From positions 185,728-196,193 of the forward strand of contig NW_019091383.1 of the NCBI RefSeq assembly GCF_001949145.1: a stretch of DNA of 10,466 bases, given 5' to 3'. Made by a program: the position numbers and the translations under genes. Below are positions 1 through 7,900 of this stretch, in pieces. Under the pieces are notes generated by a model. That model did not search any database, had not been told where the DNA came from, and saw only the letters and a list, made by a program, of their open reading frames with translations. Positions within the stretch are counted from its first letter, which is position 1, and each line of letters begins with the position of its first letter. This stretch comes from Acanthaster planci. Lineage: Eukaryota > Echinodermata > Asteroidea > Valvatida > Acanthasteridae.

Positions 1-797
1 TGCCATAATGTTGTGAACACTGTCTATATTTGCCCGAATTTTGTTGACTTTGTCTCCAAAGAATTGGCTGAAGTTGTTAGCAAGGGAGGATGCCGAGTCG
101 GATATTGAAGGTATTTGCTTTGGGGCTGTTGTTAGTTCATTGACGACTTTGAAGGCGTCCTTGAAATTTAGATATGGCTGTAAGCAGTGCGTCACACATT
201 GACCTTTTTGTAGCATTGTAAGCGGTACGGTCTGCTGGAGGTTTTTACGCCATTTACGCGCCGCACGTCGACGTTGTTGTCTTGGATCGATCCATTACAC
301 CACTTCGACTTACACATCTGACTTTCTTTGTAACAGTCCAAGGGGCATGCATGTCAAGGACATCTGCGACAGCATTATTAATGTCAATGATGAATTTGTC
401 AATGTTACATCCACCATAAATGAATATTCGAAAGTTTAGTGGACAGGTCATCGGCGAGGATATCATGATCCGTGTAGCGGTAGTTTCGATATGTCGGCGT
501 CATAATTGAGGGTTCTGGCTTATCGAGTCGCAATGAGGCGGAAACAACACCATGATCAGATAGGTCATTCATGTGGACATTGTGATGTGTGAGATAAGCA
601 GTCCGTCCTCATCACACCTTGTGATAAGCCAGTCTAGCGTGTGACCTTGTACATGAGTTGGTTTCAACACATGTTGAGTAAGTCCGAATGCATGTATAGA
701 AGATCGGACATGGGCTACCTGTTTCTTTTTTGGACAGTCAAAATGGATATTGAAGTCGCCAAGAATGAGTAGTAGGCCTACGGGTGTGTAGCATCGC
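1..797 (-). mobile_element. Decayed non-LTR retrotransposon fragment (CR1/L2-like), endonuclease C-terminus and linker
   Basis: Read on the minus strand, this is the end of an apurinic-like endonuclease domain followed by the linker that precedes reverse transcriptase. Seen: from about 780 downwards LLLILGDFNIHFD, the endonuclease GDFN motif, then GLTQHVLKPTHVQGHTLDW, a typical stretch of these enzymes. After a frameshift, DLSDHGVVSASL (about 570-535) carries the SDH catalytic motif. The linker includes IDKFIIDINNAVADVLDMHA (about 400-340). From 294 down to 1 one frame is open, with an Arg-rich RRRAARKWRK run and ending near FGDKVNKIRANIDS. At least two frameshifts (near 565 and 410) and in-frame stops show the copy is dead. 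The N-terminal half of the endonuclease is missing to the right of about 797, as expected of a 5'-truncated copy, and the reverse transcriptase would lie left of base 1. Family assignment within CR1/L2/Rex1-like elements is inference. Confidence 0.85.
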
Positions 798-1140
798 GCA
801 ACTAGGCTACACGCATCGGGCCGTGCCGTGGTGGGAGCTGTCCCGGCCCACCACGGTGAATAGCGATAGCTGGACGGGGCCAGCGCCGGTACGTACCGAC
901 CGCACTGCCGCTCAGACCGCAGTGTGATGAGCGCAATGATAGAATCGCCGCACTATGTACCGTTGGCTCAGCGTAGAGACGGGGAGGACCGAGGCTAGTT
1001 AGCAGGACAAGGGTGGTGAGGGACACGGGGGTGTCTCACCCGGCAATCGGTTCGGACGTAGCGGTGACGGGCCGCTACGACTCTCACTAGCACCCTGGGC
1101 TAATTCGTACCGCTCTCGCATCGGTCCAAGCTAAGCTAGC
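784..1140. other. GC/CpG-rich block with clustered perfect hairpins, no gene recognised
   Basis: This stretch is clearly richer in G, C and CpG than its neighbours. It holds several short perfect inverted repeats: GTGTAGC/GCTACAC at 786-792 and 806-812; a 10-bp stem at 826-856; the 12-bp palindrome CGGTACGTACCG at 887-898; GACAC/GTGTC at 1022-1026 and 1031-1035; and an 8-bp stem CGTAGCGG/CCGCTACG at 1057-1064 and 1072-1079. The open frames here match no family I know. It begins where the retrotransposon fragment ends, so it may be part of another mobile element, a structured RNA, or a CpG-rich regulatory patch. Which of these it is cannot be read from the sequence. Confidence 0.5.
826..856. 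repeat. Perfect 10-bp hairpin
   Basis: Arm CCGTGGTGGG at 826-835 and its exact reverse complement CCCACCACGG at 847-856 are separated by an 11-base loop. It is the most stable-looking of the hairpins in the GC-rich block. Confidence 0.8.
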
Positions 1141-2350
1141 TGGCCATTCATATGGCTACATGTCTTCGCCAAAAGAATGCTACTATCGCACTTCTCTCGG
1201 AAAGGGGCCCAACCTCCGCAGTATGTTAGGTTTTGCTCTCGCAATAAGGGTTTGGTCCGCCGCATCTGACCGACAACCTAGGGGAATTCTGCTCTATTCA
1301 TAGGATTCTAGAGGCTTAGGAATTAATAAAATATGAGCGTCGCTGAACAGCTCAACCGATGAGAATCTTTCATCTCAAAGGGTCACATGACTTCCTGCTG
1401 GAGTCGTGTGCAAGAATCTAAGGCTGCATCCGAATCTCTTTTCTAGAGCTAGGTCTAGGTCTTCACTCCATTAGAAATGCGTGGAGACGCACAGACAATA
1501 GACCTAGCCGTAGCTCTGGAAGCCCGTTTCGGACAAGGCCTTCAGTGTCGTTTGTAAAAAGGCAGAATACAGAATAAGAAGTCACGTGTAAAGTGTAGCG
1601 GCCAGCCATCTGTGGTGAATGACTTGACTGTTACAAAGTCTGAGATGTCTGAATATTAGCATTTCAGGGAACCTTACCACGCCCAAACCACGCAGCCACT
1701 TGGAGGGGAATTTCCGACAAGCCAAACTGAGCAGAGAAAACACAAGGATAAAGGAGTGAAGGAACACACGATCACGCCGGAGTACAGCATGAATAACTTA
1801 ATACAACATTAGCGTCTCTGTTGCATTTCCATAATGCGTAGCTAGCTGAGCAAGATAAGATAAGAGACCCTGAGAAATGCAAGGACCGAGAACGAGTAAA
1901 CCTATGGGGGCGCTAGAATTCCAAGATTTGCGGGTGCGCAACACTATCATATAATCTTGAGAAGTATGACGAGAAGGAAACTTTGGACACGCAATTTCAA
2001 TTAAAGAATAAAAAAGATACGCCACTTTCCGAAAGAGTAAAAGTCTAATTCATGTGGAATCCCCCCAAATTTCCACGGTAATGCAAAGTAATTCTGGCTC
2101 CAGATTTCTGATGAAAGAGCGTGATCAAGTGCACAGAAATACAGATTAACCTTTGTGCACAGGATAGAACGAATTTAGTTAAATTTGGATCCGCGAGTGT
2201 TCGTAAGTAATTATCACTTTTCCCTTCCCCTGCATGACAATTACGAAATGTTACATACATGTGCGCAATGTGTAAGCACCGCTCGTATTTAACCGAGTTG
2301 GGGTTTTCTTCAAATTCAGTGGACAAATGCCCGAAATTTGAGTACCAGAT
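1141..2350. other. Intergenic stretch, no gene recognised
   Basis: I see no coding exon with family resemblance, and no splice-site-bounded open segment that fits a known protein. The short open frames on both strands look like chance. Apart from the hairpin at 1440-1522, the only structure noted is a short inverted repeat, GTGCACA at 2129-2135 against TGTGCAC at 2154-2160 with an 18-base loop. Confidence 0.5.
1440..1522. repeat. 83-nt imperfect hairpin (22-nt arms)
   Basis: The left arm at 1445-1461 (AGAGCTAGGTCTAGGTC) and the right arm at 1501-1517 (GACCTAGCCGTAGCTCT) pair over 17 positions with two mismatches. Allowing G-U pairs, the stem extends outward to 1440/1522. The loop holds a nested perfect hairpin, TGCGT-GGAG-ACGCA at 1478-1491. 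The overall size resembles a microRNA precursor or the core of a small foldback element. Nothing here shows that it is transcribed. Confidence 0.6.
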
Positions 2351-2353
2351 AGG

Positions 2354-2393
2354 CCACCATCAAGTTCTAAGAAGATATGGCAGAACGTCGCTT
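2354..2393 (+). repeat. Diverged direct repeat, copy 1
   Basis: This segment shares a core, AGAAGATATGGCAGAAC, with copy 2 at 2559-2597 (AGAAGATAAGGCAGAAC), and the flanking bases also align (CCACC(A/G)TCA before, (G/T)TC(G/T)CTT after). Spacing is about 205 bases and identity by eye is about three quarters. Origin unknown. Confidence 0.55.
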
Positions 2394-2410
2394 CCGCGCG
2401 TATCAAATCG

Positions 2411-2431
2411 TTTTTTTTTTCTCTCTCTCTC
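2411..2431 (+). repeat. Pyrimidine microsatellite T10(CT)5
   Basis: Ten T residues at 2411-2420 are followed directly by five CT units at 2421-2430 and one C. It is a plain low-complexity tract. Confidence 0.9.
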
Positions 2432-2558
2432 AAGAATTTGCTCTGCCTCTGTCACCTGGTTGGATGGTAACTGCACTCTCCGAATGGGGTATAAACACGG
2501 AGTGTGTTAGGCACCTTTCGTATGAATGAGTTTTCCTCAAAACTTGGCCGACAATTAC

Positions 2559-2597
2559 CCACCGTCACTTCCCAGAAGATAAGGCAGAACTTCTCTT
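2559..2597 (+). repeat. Diverged direct repeat, copy 2
   Basis: This is the partner of the segment at 2354-2393. It has the same order of blocks (CCACCGTCA, then AGAAGATAAGGCAGAAC, then TTCTCTT) with scattered substitutions and one length difference. Confidence 0.55.
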
Positions 2598-3066
2598 ATG
2601 CAGCTGTCATTTTCTCCGTTCTTCAAATTAACTGCAAAATTCATTTCTCAGCGTAGTAATACCCGGATTCCATTACAGGCTGTCCGTCCGCACAAGTTGC
2701 ATAAACAAATCCCGCTCTAACTATTCTCGGCACCTGTTGTATATCCGCCTTTCCCCGTACAGCCATACAATATTAATACACACATACACATCCCTCTCAA
2801 GGCAAATCAAGATCGCTTTAAATTCTCTGAGAGGTAGCGCTAGTATACTGTTTGAAAGTGATGGTGGAATAAGGTTATGTGTTTTAACGATTTTGAAAAT
2901 TAGCGCTTGGCCCGGAGGGTGACATGTGAAACTGAATCGAACAAAATGGATTAATTCCGTGTCGGTTTATTGGAAACAAAATCATGTTCTTTTTAAAGAG
3001 CGCACATCCCCTTACGCAACCCCCCGCCCATTTTCCACAGCTGACGGGGTTTAAAATCACAGACCC
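2598..3066. other. Intergenic stretch, nothing recognised
   Basis: I see no gene, no strong repeat and no recognisable regulatory element. Short open frames on both strands have no family resemblance. Composition is AT-leaning with small runs such as ACACACATACACA near 2777-2789. Confidence 0.5.
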
Positions 3067-3100
3067 GCTTCAAACGTCGAACTTCTACCGTGTCTAATTC
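3067..3100 (+). repeat. Three-copy 34-bp motif, copy A
   Basis: It begins GCTTCAAACGTCGA and ends CCGTGTCTAATTC. Aligned without gaps to copy C at 3886-3919 it matches at 30 of 34 positions. Copy B at 3144-3177 shares the first 11 bases exactly and then diverges. Copies A and B are in direct orientation 77 bases apart. Confidence 0.7.
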
Positions 3101-3143
3101 GGTTAATTCCAATCGACACAGAAGCGACAACAGTTCGGCATTT

Positions 3144-3177
3144 GCTTCAAACGTAGGTTTTCTGTCGAATGTAATGT
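3144..3177 (+). repeat. Three-copy 34-bp motif, copy B (diverged)
   Basis: It starts GCTTCAAACGT like copies A and C and continues with TTTTCTG(T/C)CG, but its last ten bases differ. Upstream it shares TTCGGCA..TTGCTTC with the sequence before copy C (GTCGGCAGTTGCTTC), so the repeat unit reaches at least 10 bases further left. Confidence 0.55.
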
Positions 3178-3867
3178 GGTTTTTCAACACGACTCGGACC
3201 GAGAAAGGAGACGCGGTGTATATCTTTTTTTCCTGTAATCGAATTTATTGCTGGTGACATTAATTAAAAAGAGAGTTTTGATTATCTGTTCGACACTCCT
3301 GCAGCTATTTCTTTTCTCCACTGATCTTGTCGGATCGACATTTGGTCAAAGATGCAAGTTGGCTAGAAGTATGACTCCGAATACGAATTTAGATAAACTA
3401 TTCAAAAACCAGCCTTGGAAATGTTCCTCTTTCACATTTGCCACGATTCAGAGTAAAATACAAATTGTAAAATTGTAAATTTCCATAGGCATAGGTCCTG
3501 CAGGATCCTGGTGTGTTCATGAAGACTCTCTTATTGTGGAGATTATCATTATCCAGTTGCTGAAAAATAACCAATACTGTTGGAGAAGTTTGAAAAAAAG
3601 TTTGTGAATCCGTCATCAGAAACAGGTGCACTGGGGTATGCCAGTCACTAGCAGGGAGGGGGTCAAAAACTGAAGAGGAATTATACATTGGTTTTAATTC
3701 CGAAACGAAAACGATTGCAGCAGGCGCATGCGCAATTTTTAAATGGTACCCCTTCAATTCCGACGTGGGGCAAGTCAATTGAAACAGGCACCGGCACGGC
3801 AGAGATCCAGTGTTTGAAGCCGTAACGCTCTTCTGCCGTTGAAAGCCGCAAAACCTGCCAAACTTCT
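3178..3867. other. Intergenic stretch, nothing firmly recognised
   Basis: There is no convincing gene. The longest open frame in the left part of the window lies here on the minus strand (3398-3892, 164 codons), but it has no recognisable domain, and a frame of this length can occur by chance in a 10-kb window. Its start overlaps the repeated motif at 3886. Confidence 0.5.
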
Positions 3868-3919
3868 GGCAGAAAGTCGGCAGTTGCTTCAAACGTCGAT
3901 TTTCTGCCGTGTCTTATTC
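3868..3919 (+). repeat. Three-copy motif, copy C, with 12-bp hairpin
   Basis: GGCAGAAAGTCG at 3868-3879 pairs with CGATTTTCTGCC at 3897-3908 (11 Watson-Crick pairs plus one G-T wobble) around a 17-base loop. Copy C proper is 3886-3919 and overlaps the loop and right arm. The repeated motif is therefore part of a foldback, which suggests a dispersed repeat family with secondary structure rather than random similarity. Confidence 0.65.
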
Positions 3920-3990
3920 AAGTTGCACCATTATTTTAGTTATACACTGCAGAAATTCGACCTTTGAATTCGGCTTCGAAAGTAATTATT

Positions 3991-4076
3991 GTAATCCAAA
4001 CAATCCACGTCCGGAAGGTGGGCGTGCTGGACTTGGAAAGAAAAAAAAATGCCAACTGAACTGGATTGTTTGATAC
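3991..4076. repeat. Inverted repeat with 11-bp perfect arms
   Basis: CAAACAATCCA at 3997-4007 is the exact reverse complement of TGGATTGTTTG at 4062-4072. With one-base bulges the similarity extends outward (GTAATC against GATAC). The loop contains a GC-rich tract and a run of nine A. Confidence 0.6.
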
Positions 4077-4131
4077 AAAGACGTAATACATAGGTAATTC
4101 ATCCTTAATATAGGCCCATGACTAATAGAAC

Positions 4132-4194
4132 CTGAGAATTGTCCCCTAAGGGTGCGTTAAAAATCACCCCAAAAACGACATGAAAAATTCTCAG
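4132..4194. repeat. Nested inverted repeat
   Basis: CTGAGAATT at 4132-4140 is the exact reverse complement of AATTCTCAG at 4186-4194. Inside it, GGGTG at 4150-4154 pairs with CACCC at 4165-4169. The whole would fold as one 63-nt stem-loop with internal loops. Confidence 0.55.
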
Positions 4195-4841
4195 ACCTGA
4201 AAGAGAAATATCACGCCCCAAAATTGATCTCTCACTTCTGCATATCCAAAATACATGGCGATTAGCTCCTGGCTTTAAAGTTGTTAGCTTACAGATATAG
4301 TGTCAGCGAAACATCAGTCTACACAGCTTCAGACTGTAAGGAAGCTGAATGTTAGAAAAATCAACAAATCAACAACAAAGAAGTACCTTTAGGGCAATTT
4401 ATACATTTAGTACTCGGTGAACATGCATGATGACACAGGCTTCCTAGTTTCAGCAGGTCACTGACCTTGAGGATGAGTTAAAATCTTGTATACCTCCATT
4501 GTTTCACTAACATTAAATCTATCATCAGATAGCAAATTTTTGGAATCTTTTTCCATCAAAGGGCATACAATTTCCTTTCATAAAGGCAGCGAACGAAAGG
4601 CCCTTTAAGCAGCAATTGTGTAGCGACTTCCAAGTTCCATAATGCATGGGCTGATCATGTACTTGACTAACAACAGAGGGCGGCATATTCCATGGCGAGT
4701 TCGTTTGTAGAACCATGACAACGAATCTAAAGTCTACTCCTTGAAGACCCTCCGAAAATTATGGAGATTCTGCTCTTTTTGTCGTTGACAGTTCTCGAAC
4801 ATTGTTTCCACTAACAGGTGTTTGTTCAGATTGAGCCAGTC
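4195..4841 (+). promoter_or_regulatory. Upstream region and likely 5' UTR of LRRC43
   Basis: This non-coding stretch leads to the start codon at 4842. No TATA box stands out near the gene. An in-frame TAA at 4812-4814 closes the reading frame upstream. TTTGTTCAG at 4821-4829 could be the 3' end of a 5'-UTR intron, so the transcription start may lie further left; this is unresolved. A weak X-box-like site, GTTTCCACTAAC, is at 4804-4815. No gene is seen in this interval. Confidence 0.4.
4455..4470. promoter_or_regulatory. Perfect IR-1 nuclear-receptor-type palindrome, upstream of LRRC43
   Basis: AGGTCA-C-TGACCT at 4455-4467 is an exact inverted repeat of the classical nuclear-receptor half-site with one spacer base (the IR-1 arrangement known for FXR/EcR-type heterodimers). 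The right half continues as TGACCTTGA, the complement of TCAAGGTCA, an extended half-site of the SF-1/ERR kind. It sits about 375-387 bases before the LRRC43 start codon. Binding is inference; the palindrome is directly seen. Confidence 0.45.
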
Positions 4842-4937
4842 ATGCCTGTGGCAGCCGGAATCGACGCTTCCACTGCGTTCGAGAGGCAGTTAAGAACCCT
4901 GTGTCTCAATGAGTTTCCGTGTGGACAGGGATCCTGG
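4842..4937 (+). CDS. LRRC43: LRRC43 exon 1 (residues 1-32)
   Basis: It starts at the only ATG of the open segment that follows the in-frame TAA at 4812; the -3 base is G, a fair Kozak context. It encodes MPVAAGIDASTAF, then the conserved family block LCLNEFPCGQGSW. The donor is TGG|GTAGGG at 4938, phase 0; reading on gives a stop two codons later (TAG 4944-4946). The segment was identified by resemblance to the N-terminus of vertebrate LRRC43. Confidence 0.88.
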
Positions 4938-7900
4938 GTAGGGTAGTAATTCCCTTGTCATGCTTGCTGTAACGTTAGTGTAGTATTTGGTCCGGGTTGG
5001 ACACCCATTTCATTACATCATAATTACATGATACATTACAGCTGCATGTTCACTGTTTGGAAGGTTAGCTGTGTATTTGGAGACCCCCATTTTCGTGTCA
5101 TTTTAATCTTGTAAACATGGACAGATAAAATTGGTTAGTTTCCCCCCAAAACCTGGGGTGATACTCTCTACTTCATTATACTATAGCATTGACCCTGCTT
5201 TTCTAAGTTTCGGATTGTAAATTGTGAGAAAATGTGACTTTCTTACTGATAAACTAGCCATGCGAATTTGAATCCCCCATTCTCATGGTCGGATGTCCGG
5301 GAACTTCTGTACGAAAGTTATGGAATAGCACAAAGGATAAATTTGCCCCCTTGCCGTGTGTTAAAAGTGCATCTACCAAGTCATATCTACTAGTCTGCTT
5401 GGGCGAAAAAGTTTGCCAAACTTTTTTGTTAGTCATGTCCTAAATACGCTTCTGTATTTAGCAGACTGGCACAAGTGATCAAATTAGTGAGACATTGTGA
5501 GAAGGAGTTCCATAAACGAACATCACTTGAAACCCTGTGCATGAAACCCTGGGAAACTGGTCTGAAAATTCTATGTGTTTTTTAAGTAACTTTGTTGATA
5601 TTTTCGCTGTTATTACTTTATGATGGCAGATAAACCACCTCAGGGGTAAATTTGTGATATCCATGTTTGGAACTCTTTCCACTCAAGGTTTTTTTCCTCC
5701 TTGGTGAAGCTAAGAAATAACCAATTTGACCATTATTCATCTTCTTTTCTTTGATCCAGAGAACATCAAATGACAAGAGCCTTCCTGCATCTAGGTTTCA
5801 TGTCACCCTGAAAGGTAAACATGAGTTCAAAGATCCCAACCATGCCAACTCCAGAAAACATGCCAACACAAATCATGCCATCCGCGTCACTTTGAAGCTG
5901 ACAAATTCTCCAACTAAATTTTCCTGAAGCGAGGACAAGGTCTAACAATAAGATTTCACAAACTGAGATTTAAGCTTGCTATATCTTTTCACTTCAGTAA
6001 ATAGAAAAAAAGTAACCAAATACTTTTATTGTAACATCTGGCTGGTATTCCAAGTTCATGCACCACTTTTCCCTAGCTGCTAAGCATGTAAATATATGCC
6101 GATCAACGTTGTTCTTCAACCAGTTCTCTTAGAGCTTACTCATCTTTCACAAAGGTGATTATCATACGGTGCATAACATCCAACGTTTCCTTTCACCATG
6201 CAAAGTGTCAAGTCTCACTTTCGTTTTTCCCCCGTGATTTTCCCAGACTATGGATCCAGTAACGAACAAGAGGAGACTCTGGAGGAGTTGATATCTTCCC
6301 CCTTCTCCCCTTACAGCGTGGATTATAGCTGGAGCTCGGAGGCCAAGCAGCTCAGAGACTTAGCGGTCAAGAGTCCTTGGCTCATCAACAAGGAGTTCAT
6401 CCTTGGCCACTTCAAGTCCCTTCGAATTGTTGACAAGAATGTGAGTAAAAAGCATGAACCGGACAAAGTTAAATTGGTTCTCATCTTGGACTCGACTTAA
6501 TAGCCCACAGATCAATTGTACAATGCAAAATTCAGCACCCTCTTGCAAAGAAGGTTTCAGCCGGAGAAAGCAAAATGGAATCCAAGATTTAAATGCACAC
6601 TTGGCCCAGTAAATGTGTTTTTAACTGGCCTGATTGTACTGCATACTTTGTTTGATTTCAATAAACCTCTTTGATAAATAGCTTTAATGTATTGGGTTCT
6701 GTTGGTGGATTTCCCTTTCTGAACATTTTGTATTTATTTTCCGAGTGGAAAATTTCATGCATTTAAAATAAATGAATTGAAATGATGGCAAAATATGATC
6801 TTGTTGATTCTTTTGAATAACTCGGGGTGGTTTGCCGAGAATACGTTTGACTTGGGTTCTGTTAGCACACCTGGCAAAGCAGCCTCTGTTTTTGTCAAGG
6901 ACTTTTCACTTGTCATTTCTCATCTTGAGATCTGTCAGTCTTGGAAGTCCTTCTAACTTTCTATGTTCATTCTAACCAGTTATCTCCAATCTCATTTGCT
7001 TTGAGATTCATTCTCATTGCGAAGATAACAAACATCAGCCATCGTTCAGTATCGTGTGCATTATCATTGTGTTGCTGATTCCCAGTTATGATCTTGGGAT
7101 TTTTCTTTCTTCTAGGTGAGTAAAGTTGACGACGGCCTACTGAGATTGAGTAACCTGGAGGAACTCACCCTCAGTGTTAACAAACTCAAGACAGTTGATA
7201 CGTGCAATGTACCTAGCTCCCTAAAGGTAAGTCATCAAAGTGTAATCATCTATCAAAGAAAGACTTCATTAAGAAGCTTCTCATCTTAATGTGTCAGTCG
7301 GTTTGAAATCTTGAAGTACAGACACTTTCATTGACGAATGTGTTGGCTGCATTTAATATCCGTTTTGTACTGGCAACTTGCGACACATTTGGTTTTAGTT
7401 CAAGTGTTTGGTAATTACAGCAAATTAATGACATTGGCCAAGTTTAATCAGTGCCCATTTGTTGACAGCTGGTTGATTTTATCCTTCGTAACTGTTGCAT
7501 AAAATATACCACGGGTACCGGGCAAAGGCAACCAATGGCTGACTTAGCCATGGCTTGTGGAAAGGGTAGTCACTCAAAGGCCTTAAGCAGTTTCCATGGT
7601 GAAAATTGATTAATGTAATTAATGTTATTAATGTTCCTTTTGGAACGTGTTTATTTACAGAGAAGTGGAGAAATATTATCCAACGTTAAATGTAAAGAAA
7701 AATGCCAAATATAGTAGTGCTGTATTGATGGCATATTCCATCGGGCAAGTTGTGAACCAATGTGTGAATTATTCATGGTGTTTTAAACAGGTCTTAGAAC
7801 TTGTGGCCAATCATATCAGCGATCTGGAGCCACTATGCAACAAGCCGCCACCCACTTTACACCACCTGGGCCTGGGTCTGAACAGAATATCCGCCCTCCA

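Noticed and set aside
1048-1058. tRNA-type B box (GGTTCGGACGT) suggesting a tRNA gene or SINE
   Set aside because: It matches the B-box consensus only partly, no A box is found at the right distance, and no cloverleaf can be drawn.
2108-2137. Hammerhead ribozyme core (CTGATGA ... GAAA)
   Set aside because: The CTGATGA at 2108-2114 has no matching stem II before the following GAAA, and no stem III closes the core.
3398-3892. 164-codon open frame on the minus strand
   Set aside because: It has no recognisable domain, sits among repeats and inverted repeats, and a frame of this length is expected now and then by chance in six frames of 10 kb. A homologue in another species would change this.
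5406-5427. Rho-independent terminator (hairpin plus T run)
   Set aside because: It is inside an animal intron, where this bacterial signal has no meaning; the stem is only A/T-rich.
6198-6246. ATG at 6198 as the start of the leucine-rich repeat gene
   Set aside because: The codons between it and 6246 cover a typical pyrimidine-rich splice acceptor and do not resemble the family, while exons 1 and 2 upstream supply the conserved N-terminus in the right phase.
7647-7790. Open frame leading into exon 5 as extra coding sequence
   Set aside because: It ends in a normal acceptor (TTTTAAACAG), does not resemble LRRC43, and exon 4 joins exon 5 at 7791 to give an unbroken LRR2.
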